Shown: positions 1-10,658 of the stretch, in pieces | Layout of the letters: each line of letters begins with the position of its first letter | Numbering within the stretch: position 1 is the first letter of the stretch | DNA from: Pocillopora verrucosa | Lineage: Eukaryota > Cnidaria > Anthozoa > Scleractinia > Pocilloporidae | Length of the DNA stretch: 64,000 nucleotides | Reading direction: 5' to 3' | NCBI RefSeq assembly: GCF_036669915.1 | Contig: NC_089312.1 | Span: 17,080,317 to 17,144,316 of the forward strand | Notes under the pieces: model-generated | Databases searched by the model: none | Told to the model about the DNA's origin: nothing | The model's input: only the letters and a program-made list of their open reading frames with translations | Made by a program: the position numbers and the translations under genes

Positions 1-3000
1 AGTGATGCCGTTCTCATTGCACCTGACTCAGTCGCAGTTGGTCATGGGAAGCCAGATGCCATCAGATACCAGCCAGGGACTGGAGGGGATTCAGGAGGTA
101 AAACAACACAGAGAATGATAGTTTCTCCTTACAGTTTCACCCTTGATTCAAGTATTGAGGTCATGAGAATAAAGGAAATGATCACCAATTTAAAAAGCTT
201 TTAATTGTCTATCGAATTCTCCTTGTCAGTACTATGGAAAATGTAAAGAGAGAATATAAATACGAATGTTAGAGTGTAAAGGGTTAAAATCCATTTGTAT
301 TACACGCTTGTCTGTAAGTTGACATTGTGAGGAGAAGTTTAATTTTAATCATTTCTTGGAGTTTAAACGTTGGGAAATGCTTGGTCAGAAAGGTGGAGGC
401 AAATACTGGACCCCTTGGAACTTGTCCAATTTTTTTTTTTCAATCTTTCACAGGATGTGATTGTCAGTGAGGTGACAAATAACGTCACCGAGTGCAAACT
501 GGCAGAAACAATTCAAGCTGAAGAGGCAAGTACTTTGACAAAACAAGACTCCGGCAGCCAGTCCATTTTGGCCCCTTTGGGAAGACAATTTCCTACAATG
601 GCTCTTGCCCAAGATGATAATGACAAGGAACAGCTGACTATGAACGTTCCAACCAAAGCACCGGAGAATCTTGTGAGATCTACTGACGGCATCGACGAAA
701 TTCATCGAGACCAAGGTACCTACCCCTTTACGGATAGGGGCGATGTAATCCACCCTCCAGAGAAGACTGCACCTGTTGAAGAATCAGGGGGTGTCACTCA
801 ACCTGTGGAGCAGGAAGCGCCCGATGATCTTATACAAGAACAGGCAAGCATACCGGAGAAGGGAACTGAAATGATATTCTGGGAGAAAGACACTTCTGAT
901 GATCTTGAAAAAGAACAATCAAGCACAGCAGGCGTTCATGCAAGAAAACCGATAAAACCAACGCTCCCAGCAGCAATATTTTCAGAATCCTCGAGTGACT
1001 CTGGTACAAGTTTCCACTTTTCCTTACCAAGGGAGCCGCTAAGACCACTGACGTCTACCACTCCACCCCCCTTCAGACCCGTTAGTCCGGACACTCCAGA
1101 CTCAGAGGAGAGGAGTAGCCGACGCAGTACTATCCCGGATGTGGCTCTTCCTGTGGTTAGAGAGACGCCAGGGATGTCTAGCCAAGGTATTTTTGAAATC
1201 TTTTACGTGGTGTGATTTCTCACCACCATGAGAGAGTCGGGACAATTGATCAAATGATCGGCAGATCCTATTACCCTACCATTACACGTTAGAGAAGGGG
1301 AAAGTGGAGTTACTCAAACTCACAGCAGTATTTTTCAATGAAAGTTATTACGGTGTAATCTTGTATGAACAAGAGCCTAAGTCATAGAAAATGCTTCTTC
1401 GGTGATGCGTCATTTATTACGATAGATACCGAGAGTGCGAAAGGAAACTCGCTGACTTCGATCGGGTTCAAAGTCGAATACAGTCAAGTTAGGGAAAAAT
1501 ACCACAGGCAGCCAAGACATTATTGTCTTGGTAGTCAATAGTTCCTGAAAGTCTTGAAGAACAAAAAAAAAGGTTTCAACTTCTCTTTTGATGTTGGGCA
1601 TTAGGACGAAAAACATAATTTTCTTATCCTGTAACAAACCTGATGGACACAGGACTTGTAGTGGGGGGGGGAGAGGAGGGGCTAGGGAGATTGAGCTCAC
1701 ATATTTCCAGAGTAGCTTCAGAATTCTCCCAAAGGTCATGACTTTTTCAATGACATTAAGTCTTTTTTCTCCGTTCAGAGGTAGCCTTCCATTTCGAGCC
1801 CAGCCAACCTCGGGCTTCTACATCCACAGAGAGCTTAGACCGTCCTCACTCCAATGCCCCAGTACCCCCGCGATCAATATTTAGTCGCGCTCGAAAAGCC
1901 ATCGCCAAAACTAATAAGAGAGGAATGAGAGAGGTCCAAAGCGACGACGATCCGTTTGCATTTACCGCCGAAGATGATGTACCAGAACCCGTGCGAAAAA
2001 AGCCAAAAAGAGGATCTCCTCGTGGGACGCGTGGAAAAGAGATTAGACCAAGAGCAGAGGTCAAAAATATCACGAGCACTAAAAGAGTTCGCGAAGAAAG
2101 GGAGGCTTCCTCTGAGAGCGAAGGATTAGAGGAAGCACTCTCAAAACGATTCAGAAGAGAGGATGATGAACTAAAACCTGACAAAGGCGAGGCGGTAAAG
2201 GCTACATCATCAGGTGCCGTACACTACAAGCAAATCATGCGCACATGCACTGTAACCACGGTAACGACTCAAGTGAAACGAAATGTAACTATGACCATCG
2301 TCGATGAGGAATCAGGAGAAGTTGTGCAGGTTTTCACCTTTGAAGAAGATGGGGAACCGAAAGTGGAGAGCCAAGAGGAGGAGAAGGAGGAAGTCACTAA
2401 ATTTGTGGAGACTTCCAACGTCGACGGGTCTCGTGTAACAGTTACTGCGAAGACACCGAAACAAGATGAGCTTCAGCAACAAAACAGAAGTTCTCCGCGA
2501 AGGAAAAGTAGTAAATCACCAGCTTCTAAACAAGCAACGCGCGCTTCTGGTAAAACGCAGGCCTTGGTAACCTCCGGTCAGGGTGATTCTGATAGAAGCT
2601 CGGAAGATGGAAGTAAAGGACAAGATGAAAACCAACATACTAGGGGTGAACCCACAGAAATCCCTTCGATCTCAAGGCAGGATACCGAACCAATTTTAGA
2701 GAAGGAGTCAAATCACAAACGCTCCTCATCGAGTGACTCCTCTTTGACTCCTGGAACCCGCGTGTTAGCGAAGTGGTTGGACGGTTACTTCTATCCAGGA
2801 ATAATCACTGCAAAGCAGTACAAAAACGGACGATACTCGGTAACCTTTGACGACGGCGACAAACGAAGGATTCCACGTGAAAACCTTATCATCAAGGATT
2901 TATTGCCGGTTGGGCAGAGTGTCATGGCTCAAGGGGATCTTGTAGATGACTTCTATGAAGAAGGGGTGATCGTGGGACATTATCGAGATCGAAACGCACG

Positions 3001-4920
3001 CGGTTACGAAATACAGACCCAGAATGGTGCAATACGCCGGTACCCACGGAGTAGAATTATTTTATCGGAACAGCAAGCCGTAGCTGTTTTATCCAGTGAT
3101 AGTTCGTTTAGCGTCACAAGTGGTTCCAGTGTCAGTATTGGAGCACATAGCTTGAGGCGAGCAGGGAGCAGTAACGTTAGCCTACACGATGTCTCCAAGT
3201 CGGGTGGCATAGATGCTAAGGACACCTCACGAGACACTAGCTCTAAAGACACGAGCCCGAATGACGAAAGAACGCAGGAAAAAAATGCTGATCGCGCCTC
3301 ACCACGCGTTGGCCCAAGACGTTCAAAAGTGGCGTCCGCCGACATGGATATCACGCCTAAGTCTACACATAAGTCGTCACATAAGATCAAAGCACAGGCT
3401 AGACGTGCGGGACATAGGATTGGTGAGAGCGAGTCGAGTTCAGATGAGCAGCATGGTAAAGCTGGCGGCAAACGACGATATGTTAGGAGAGGGTTGTCAT
3501 CCACGTATGGTCCCAAATCACCTGCGAGGCCCGTTGGCACGATACCGGCTCAACCTGTGAGAGGACGCACGCCGCGTAAACAGATAAGCGACAGAGAGGA
3601 CACTGTCGAAGCACCACATCTACCAAGAAACAGGAATACTTTTGCTGGTTTAGCCTTTCTAGTGACAGGCGTGACCAGAGACAAGGATGAGCCTGAAGAG
3701 ACGGACAGTGAATCGGAGAGAATTGACTTTAATCGCCATCACTTGAAACGTCAGATCGAGGCTGGTGGTGGCGTCGTGCTGTCCTCGTTTCCTCAATCAC
3801 AGATTTCTGGCGCAGAGTGCTTCTTGATATCCCACACACACCAACGGACACAAAAATATTTCCAATCCCTCGCTTCTGGAATTCCGTGTGTTTCACACAT
3901 GTGGATAAACGATTGTTGCGCTTGTGATAAGCGTTTGGACTACAAGAAGTACTTGCTCCCTGCTGGAGAAAGCCTAGAGGCCGGGGAAATTGTAGAATGC
4001 CGGCCGAGAAGAAACATTTTGGGCGACATGCGAGTAAGTGATATTATTCTCATAATACCCGTGCATCAGTCCAATTTTTGTAGAAAAATAACGCCTACAA
4101 GGCAGGCGTAAATAGGGGAGGGAAAAGAAAGGGAAAATCGGAGAAGGGGGAAGTAGAACGAGGACTTCGTGGCTCGTACTTTTAGTGTCTTTCCCCTTCC
4201 TCTTTGCGCCTGCCGTGCAGGTAACGGGAAATTGCGTTACCCATTTACATTAAACCAGGAAAATATTGAAGCTCAAGAATCCATGAGGGGCTGGTAAGAT
4301 CATGCATGCTTCCACAACCATGAAAACGCATAGCTATCTGTATGTGACTCATGAAGGTAATTATTTCATCACCTTGAACTTTTAAAAAGAAAAAATTCCT
4401 CTTTCTCTGTGTTCACTCCTTTGGAAAATCGGCTGTAAGGGCAGGTTGTCTTTGGATAACGATGTACATGTAGCCCCTTTGATTTTTATTGTCCTTACCC
4501 ATTCAGAGTTCTTCCTAAAGGTCTAAAAACTTGTTTCGGTGCTATTTAGAGAATTATGTTCAAGGAAAAGGGAGTTCTTTAAAGTTGCCTAACCATGCAT
4601 CTCCTAATATTCTCTCATTATTCGGTTTTGTCATTCACAAGGTCTATCTTCACGGGAGCCAGCAGTTCAAGGACACTTGGTCCAGCGTGTTGCTGGCTGC
4701 GGGATGTAGGATGGTCGCCAAGCTTCCAGGCCGCGTTGATTACGAATGCGATGTTATCATCTGCGAGGATCACAAGCTTCCTGCGAGTGTCAAACACGCC
4801 GCTAATCTGCTTGCGATTCCTATTGTGTCACTGGAATGGCTTCTACAAACACTCATCAACGGTCGACAGGTTCCTTTTGATGGTCACCCGAAGTATGATT
4901 ATCGGTGTAAGAATTCGTGA
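1..4920 (+). CDS. TP53BP1: TP53BP1 (53BP1) homologue, 3' part of gene
   Basis: Chromatin reader and scaffold of the DNA double-strand-break response, acting in the nucleus. The gene enters from the left. Coding exons that join in phase are 1-97 (partial), 454-1186, 1779-4033 and 4642-4920, giving 1120 residues with GT/AG borders. A low-complexity acidic/serine part comes first. It is followed by a segment at about 2216-2360 resembling the human region around HMRTIREVRTLVTRV, then a tandem Tudor (nt 2746-3090, VLAKWLDGYFYPGIITAKQY onward), a basic linker, and two BRCT repeats (from about nt 3630). The end matches human 53BP1 closely: SGIPCVSHMWINDCCA, NYLLPAG-like YKKYLLPAGESLE, and the C-terminal HPKYDYRCKNS. 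The cage residues W, Y, F and D of the first Tudor are present, but the Tyr after FDDG is Asp. No RG-rich GAR stretch is obvious. The ends of the exons and the frame support a functional gene; upstream exons lie outside the window. Confidence 0.93.
105..283. mobile_element. TTAA-type MITE remnant (subfamily A)
   Basis: Lies in the first visible 53BP1 intron. It shares internal blocks with other copies in the window: a TTTCTCCTTACA start, GAGGTCATGAGAATAAAGG in the middle, AATTCTCCTTGTCAGTAC, and a GTGTAAAGGGTTAA end. The left terminus is eroded, so the start is approximate. Confidence 0.6.
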
Positions 4921-5355
4921 CCTTGGTCAGAACGCGTGACTAAGCAAGATGTAACCAACCTGAGACTGCCTGTCAGCATGTGAGAGGCGGTACTGCGACG
5001 TGTTTTCTTTGGAAGTGTCTCTAACCGTAACTATGGCAAGGTAACAGAAGTGAGTTGACTTTGAAATTACCTATCGATTTTCAGTATTCGTGTGATATCC
5101 AAACCTCATAGATCGAACTCGGTAATATCGGTAATATGTCAATATCGACCCACTTTTGAAACGGTCGGCCTGCCATTCGTACCAATTTAGATGGCAATCG
5201 AATTTGCTATGGTGTTTAAAAGATGGAAACATGTGGGTCGCATGTAAAGATAGATTGGGAATGTGTGGCAATTGAAACAAAAGCAAATGATACTTGACTC
5301 TGAGAGGGTTTCAATTGTTCTGGAAATTTAATTTCCGTTAAATAATAGTCTAAAT

Positions 5356-5522
5356 CAGTGTTCTCCCTTGTTTTAAGCATTATATGTAAAATAAATTTTC
5401 AAACCGGTAAAGGAATCCTTCTACCTGTTGAATTTTTAAGAATTCCAAGCAATTTTAAACGGTATTAAGAGGTACTACAGGCGGTAAATTTTACCGGTTA
5501 CTGTCTGAAAAGGAGAACACCG
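5356..5522. mobile_element. hAT-type MITE with 8-bp target duplication
   Basis: Ends are CAGTGTTCTCC on the left and GGAGAACACCG on the right, an 11-bp terminal inverted repeat with one mismatch. The element is flanked by AGTCTAAA at 5347-5354 and again at 5523-5530; one extra T separates the left copy from the element. An 8-bp duplication with CAGTG-type ends is the hallmark of the hAT superfamily. At 167 bp it has no coding capacity and must be non-autonomous. It contains an AATAAA at 5390-5395 in the sense of the upstream 53BP1 gene. Confidence 0.75.
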
Positions 5523-6235
5523 AGTCTAAACCATGCTTTCTTGAAATTTTGACCACTATACTGTTTTAATGTTTGTAAAATATGATTTTAGCAAGACTAA
5601 GTCATAGTAGTAATATCACCAGATCAAATTATTCTCAGATTTTAGCATTAATGAAATATTACCTACGGTACTAATTGAAATACTTTTTGTCGTCAGGGCA
5701 AGAGAAAAATAAATTTTAGCGATAATTATTACAAATGGTAGAGTAAATCTCATTTTCTAGTTATGCAATAAATTCACTCTTTTTGCTATATTATTTTTAA
5801 AATATGTTTTCTGTTTCTTTTGAGATTTTAATAATTTTATCGAGCTTACAGTCCTTAAAAAACAGTCTAATTAGTTTTTATAGTTTTAATGTTTTTTTTC
5901 CTTCGCTGTTCTTCGTCGGCATAGTTCTAATACCTTTTTTTTAATAGAAAACTTTTGATAGATTATATTAATTTTTACTTTTTAAAGTATAGTTTCTGGG
6001 CGCCGAGAGTGACACTGAAATAATAAACACGTTTCAAATAAAGATATTATGGTCTGGTTTGAAAGTGATAGAGAATTAAAAATTATGGAAAACGCAATAA
6101 AAAAGGGCCTGCTTTTGGCCTTGTGCGAAAACGAACATGTCAGTTCTGTAAAAAAGAAAGTTCGAAAAAAAGATGTGGAATAAAGATTCACAGAACCTAA
6201 CTTGAGTCGTGTTTATTCCTTGTCTTTGTCTTCAG

Positions 6236-6438
6236 CCCTTTAACTCCCATGAGTGACCAAGACAGAATTTCTCCTCAACATATCTATACAATATCAACCA
6301 GATAAGTAATGAGAATAAAGAAAAATATCAATTTAGGGATAATTGGTTGATCCAATACTAAATTCTCTGAACTAGCATTCTAAGAATTGTATGGTTGACA
6401 GTAAGGAGAATTACAAATTTGATCTGGGAGTTAAAGGG
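6236..6438. mobile_element. TTAA-type MITE (subfamily B)
   Basis: A 203-bp element with perfect 14-bp terminal inverted repeats, CCCTTTAACTCCCA and TGGGAGTTAAAGGG. TTAA follows the right end, while the left flank has diverged. The interior is closely similar to the copy at 34499-34702. TTAA targets with CCC-ends are typical of piggyBac-derived MITEs. Confidence 0.8.
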
Positions 6439-7365
6439 TTAAACCAAATTTTCTAGGCTATTATGGAGGGTGTCTGGTAGAGGAAACATTTTGGCCATAA
6501 AACTTGCAAAATTCGCCACAAACTGGCGTTTGTTCGGCATTTTCCCCTAATGAAACTTCTTAATCTGAGCGGTTTTGTGACAGAGTACCCTTCTTGTTGG
6601 TTCAATAAATTTGCCATTTAGAGTAAATCCAAGAGCCTATCAGATTGCGAAGATCATCAGTGATTTCAGAATAGATATAAAAGGGTACTGTAAAGAGGTT
6701 TTCCTCATCGCGCCTTGGTAGAGTCTTATGCTCGGAAAGAGCATAGCTTTGATAACTTATACAGGTTAGGATATCAAATGTTATGCTCAACAACGATTTG
6801 CTGTTCCGACGATTTCCGAAGATCTACGGAAACGAACCGAAAGGTCCCAACGTCGCTGCAAAAGGATGACTAAAATGTCAATTTGTGGAGAGTTGGAGAA
6901 ATCAGTCAGATGTAGCTACGTTCTTTTTTTGCGACCATCTGACCTTTTATTTTACTTCACGTATGAATTAAGGTTCTCCTACAGACATGATTAAAAAATG
7001 CTAGCTTTAATAATGGACACAGCCTTATTACTAGTGACACAAATATTGACATCTGCTGACGTATATTTCATCTCAAGTCTAGGCAACGGAAATTTGAATG
7101 GAAATCCAACTGTTTTACTCGAGTTGATTACTGTGTCCTGTACCGGCTGAAAAGCTTTCATTTGACTAGGGAAACTTGGAACACTTTCGTGAACGTAGAT
7201 TAACTTCAAAAGTGAGACGCCTTTATTACCGCCAAAAATAGTTCGGCACTACGAAATTTCATTTGCAACAAGGGCAAGGTAAAAGTAATTATTTCTTTCT
7301 TTAATAGGTCTGAACCAAAAGTGATTGCGGATACCAGAGGAACTTGACATACAAATCAAATCTAA

Positions 7366-7371
7366 TTTATT
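7366..7371 (-). terminator. Possible poly(A) signal for the GPCR gene
   Basis: AATAAA on the minus strand, about 215 bases past the GPCR stop codon. Based on position and motif only. Confidence 0.35.
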
Positions 7372-7584
7372 TTCCATGATGACAGAATTGTCAAGCTTAG
7401 GCTAATGTACACCGTAAAAATACATTTGAACGCAACTAAACTCTTTGGTTTTCTTTATCATTTCAATTAAAGCTGTTTTTGTTCTCTCGCTCTCTCTCTC
7501 TGTATCAAATGAATTGAGAGAGAGTTTTTAAAAATAGCTAGACACATATAACTACAAGTATGGCAACAGTATAGTTTCTTTTCT

Positions 7585-8592
7585 TTACAAGACACGGTTC
7601 GTAATGTTGTTTTCGACGGCTCCATCTACACCCCTTTTGCAACTCACTATCTTGAGAATTTCTATTCGAAATGTTCTGTTCAGAATTCCATAAATAACAG
7701 AATTTATGGCACTAGAACTGAATACCAGAAAAGCCCAGAGGGTTTGGGGGAAACGCTGGTCTGAAACAGCGGGATAAGCTAGCTTGACGTAAGAAATACT
7801 GTATGCCGGGAGCCAACAACAGAAATACCCTGCTATCAGACCTAGAATGATCTTGCTAATCTTTATATCTTCCAATGCATGGGCACTTCTTTGCAAACTT
7901 CCAGTGCGAAGCGAGCGTAAAGCTACAGTATTGTGTCTACGAACGCACACCAAAACCCGCCAGTAAGAAACAAATAGGGTTGCCATAGGGGTAAGTGAAA
8001 AAACAACCATTGTTATTGTATTCCAAGCATTCTTAAAATTGTGATCTGTTAAGCTAATGTGGCAGATAGTCTTGCCGGGGTCGAAGACGAAAACTGGCCA
8101 TTTCAGGATGGCAAAAATACTTACGTAAATCACGCAAACTAGCCATACAAATACGATCATTCTAAGAGATCTTTTGCGTGTAAAGATTCTACGATAAACG
8201 ACAGGTTTTGTAACGTTTAGGTAGCGGTTTACTGCAATCAGGGCCATGGTTTCTTGCGAAACAAACGCCAACACGAAGAAAGCGAATCCCTGGAGCTGAC
8301 AAGCTAACTCGCCAAACATCCACCGTCCCAGAATGAAAACTCCTATCGAGAACGGCATACAAAGAACGGCCATAAGTATATCACCCAAAGCCAGAGATGA
8401 AATTAATAAATTCGTTGTATTTTGTCGAAGGCGGCAGTTTCTTCGGATAGCCCAGTATAAGATTGCGTTTCCAGCAAGCGCAAATAAATTTATAAAAAGG
8501 ATGGCTGTGGATTCGATGACCTTGAGCGCGGTGCTGCGGGACGTCAGGGCAGTTTGTTGTCTGCTAGGGGTCGGAATCGTAAAGTTAGTCAT
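7585..8592 (-). CDS. Melatonin-receptor-like class A GPCR, single exon
   Basis: A 335-residue seven-helix receptor at the plasma membrane. Visible landmarks are N42 in helix 1 (GNAILYW), the LALGD motif with D71 in helix 2, C98 at the top of helix 3 and its partner C177 in loop 2 (FDPGKTICH), P202 in helix 5, CWLP at 259-262 in helix 6 and NSVIYG at 297-302 in helix 7. Helix 3 ends in NRY (122-124) in place of DRY, and helix 7 has NSVIY in place of NPxxY. Both changes, and the FDP..C loop, are characteristic of melatonin receptors (NRY, NAIIYG, YDP..C). An N-terminal NFT at 3-5 is a possible glycosylation site. The frame is open from Met to stop, so the gene has no coding intron. Ligand and G-protein coupling cannot be read from the sequence; it may be an orphan of the melatonin-like branch. 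Confidence 0.85.
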   Translation of the reverse strand: MTNFTIPTPSRQQTALTSRSTALKVIESTAILFINLFALAGNAILYWAIRRNCRLRQNTTNLLISSLALGDILMAVLCMPFSIGVFILGRWMFGELACQLQGFAFFVLAFVSQETMALIAVNRYLNVTKPVVYRRIFTRKRSLRMIVFVWLVCVIYVSIFAILKWPVFVFDPGKTICHISLTDHNFKNAWNTITMVVFSLTPMATLFVSYWRVLVCVRRHNTVALRSLRTGSLQRSAHALEDIKISKIILGLIAGYFCCWLPAYSISYVKLAYPAVSDQRFPQTLWAFLVFSSSAINSVIYGILNRTFRIEILKIVSCKRGVDGAVENNITNRVL

Positions 8593-8916
8593 CTTGGATT
8601 TGCTTGATTTTCTCTTGTGATGTTGTTATGGCGCCGTTTTCGTTGCAATTAGGTACTCTTCTTCCTCCTGCATCTTATGTTAGTCTATCCAGGCATCTGT
8701 CTCTTTTTAAGTCCATTCGTCGAGTCGGAGAAATCCAAATACATTAAAACCTCAAGGACTTAATTAAACCACCACGGAAATTGCCATTCCGAATCGTCAT
8801 CTGTTTCCTCCCTAGAACTAAGAGCACTCGCAGAGAGCAAACTCCTGGTAGTGATTTTTATACTTTGTGACTTGAATATAGAGCAATTTTTTACTGAAAA
8901 TTTACCCTGGAACCTC

Positions 8917-9112
8917 TAGGAGTGATTGGTTTCTTATCTCTCCTTACAGCATCATTGACGAGTCAAGCATTGAGATCATGAGAATAAAGGAAATGATCAC
9001 TCTTTAGCGCTCTTAGTTCAGCGAACAAATTCTCCATGTCAGTACCATTGGTCATGTATAGTGACTAGTGTGAAGAATATCTAATCTAATCTTTGGGTGT
9101 CAAGGATTGTAA
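8917..9112. mobile_element. TTAA-type MITE, diverged subfamily A copy
   Basis: Shares TCTCCTTACAGCATCA, GAGATCATGAGAATAAAGG with AAATGATCA following, and AATTCTCCATGTCAGTACCA with the copies at 105-283, 10821-11020 and 22482-22682. Both termini are degraded, so boundaries are approximate. Confidence 0.6.
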
Positions 9113-10143
9113 GTGATCTGGAGTTTCCTTCTCTTCACTACGCTCTTTGATTGATTTGGAACGTTTCAACCAACCAGAATAAAAAAACCAACTGCTCCTT
9201 GGCCATACGTTTGCATGTTCTCCTATAAGTTTCTGGATATTTTTCTGGGTTATTTTGTTTTTCTGATCAGCAGACTGAATATGAATATTGCTTTGGTGAA
9301 AACTTTTCGAAAAAAAAAATGCTTTGCAAGTGATTGAACAAATTGTTAAATTAACAAAGCGAGGCAGAAAGCTTCAAGTAACTCAGGAAGCTGGATATCA
9401 CCCTGTCAACTAAACCATCGCAAATGTTTGCAAACTCAAAGGCAAAACCCTTAATTTTTCACAAACGAGAGTACTTGGAGTCTCGCCAATCAGATTGCAC
9501 CCAACAATGTTGCTACGTTGTGCATAAAGGTAATACTTTGCGCTGGTTTCTATAGTGACCGAATAAGGCCCGAATCCTCGTTCCCAGGCAATTCCCGACT
9601 TTCAAATGGTGGTAGGAGAGCCCAAAGCCATCTAAGGCAAGTTTTGGCTAAGGAGTAACTTCTATTTTTTTTGTTCCGTAAATGCCCCCACCATTTTCAA
9701 CTGCGGTTAAAGTGTTTAAATCAAAAGCTGCCATAAAAATAACTATACGTTCACAAGCTCGCTCCAGTACAATGAACCAGACATAAACTTTACATTTTAC
9801 TTCTACTCGTATGAAGATATTCTTTAAATATTTGTGTGCATGTATTTACATTCTTTAATTCTCACGTTTTCTTCCTTTGCCACCTGAGTAGTGGAAGTAG
9901 AGGGTTTGCAAATACACGATAAAATAGAGGGTAAACCCATGACGGTTTCGAGGACGGTTTCGAAAACAGAGAGACTGTTCATCAAGGAACTCTGTGTTCC
10001 ACAGATAATGAACCAAAGCTGAGTTCCTTATGTCTCCATTTTCAAACCGAGGCTGTCTGCTGATTCTTTGAGAAAATGAGTTTCCGGCCTCGCAACGCAA
10101 CGGAAATTTTGGGGTAACTCGGGGTTAGCCTATATGTCAGATC

Positions 10144-10371
10144 TTTCCCGACCCTGGTACCTAGAGGTCTCATTTTCAGTTCTCTCTTTCCCGGCCCTGG
10201 TACCTAGAGGTCTCGTTTTCAGTCCTCTCTCTTCCGACTTCTGATAGCTAGAGGTCTCGATTCAGTCCACTCTCTTCCAACCCTGGTGCCCAGAGGTCTA
10301 ATTTTCAGTCCTATCTCTTCCCATTCTGGTACCTAGAAGTCTAATTTTCAGTTCTTTCTCTTCCCACTCTA
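10144..10371. repeat. Minisatellite, about 43-bp unit, five copies
   Basis: Five imperfect tandem units, each with a core like CCTGGTACCTAGAGGTCT followed by ATTTTCAGT and a CTCTCTCTTCC pyrimidine tract. The cores begin near 10152, 10195, 10239, 10281 and 10323, a period of 42-44 bases. It lies just beyond the MED24 3' end. Confidence 0.85.
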
Positions 10372-10436
10372 CTTCTTTGAAGTAACTTTCTCTTTGTTGC
10401 TGTTTTTGTTGTTGTTGTGTTGTTATTGTGCGCGTT

Positions 10437-10442
10437 TTTATT
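10437..10442 (-). terminator. Probable MED24 poly(A) signal
   Basis: AATAAA on the minus strand, 217 bases past the MED24 stop codon, in a GT-rich context. Motif and position only. Confidence 0.5.
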
Positions 10443-10658
10443 TCCACCAAAAATTTCGATCCGTTTCCTTGATATCGTTGTATCCCATGCAGAGTTTCCT
10501 TTACCAAAGGAACTTACATCAGCTGGCGGCGTTCACATCCACAACTGATTCCCAACGTTATGCTTGACCTCTGTTTTAAGTTCATCATTCAAAAACACCC
10601 CTTAACATCGTCCATGCCACTGAACTCTTTCCAGTCAATTATGCAAATCTACAGACGT

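Larger units (their letters stand above)
4921..7584. other. Spacer between 53BP1 and the GPCR gene
   Basis: AT-rich non-coding DNA. It should contain the 53BP1 3'UTR. The first canonical AATAAA I see downstream of the 53BP1 stop is at 5390-5395, inside the hAT-type MITE. Two MITEs are listed separately. Short open frames (for example 5982-6191 and 6602-6793 on the minus strand) show no recognisable domain and are treated as chance. Confidence 0.6.
8593..10436. other. Spacer between the divergent ends of the GPCR and MED24 genes
   Basis: No gene is supported. It should contain the GPCR promoter and 5'UTR at its left end and intergenic DNA downstream of MED24 at its right. It holds a diverged MITE (about 8917-9112) and a minisatellite (10144-10371). 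The short minus-strand frame at 9855-10100 has no recognisable domain. Confidence 0.6.

Noticed and set aside
3004..3540. 178-codon open frame on the minus strand
   Set aside because: It is the antisense shadow of the well-supported 53BP1 Tudor and linker exon.
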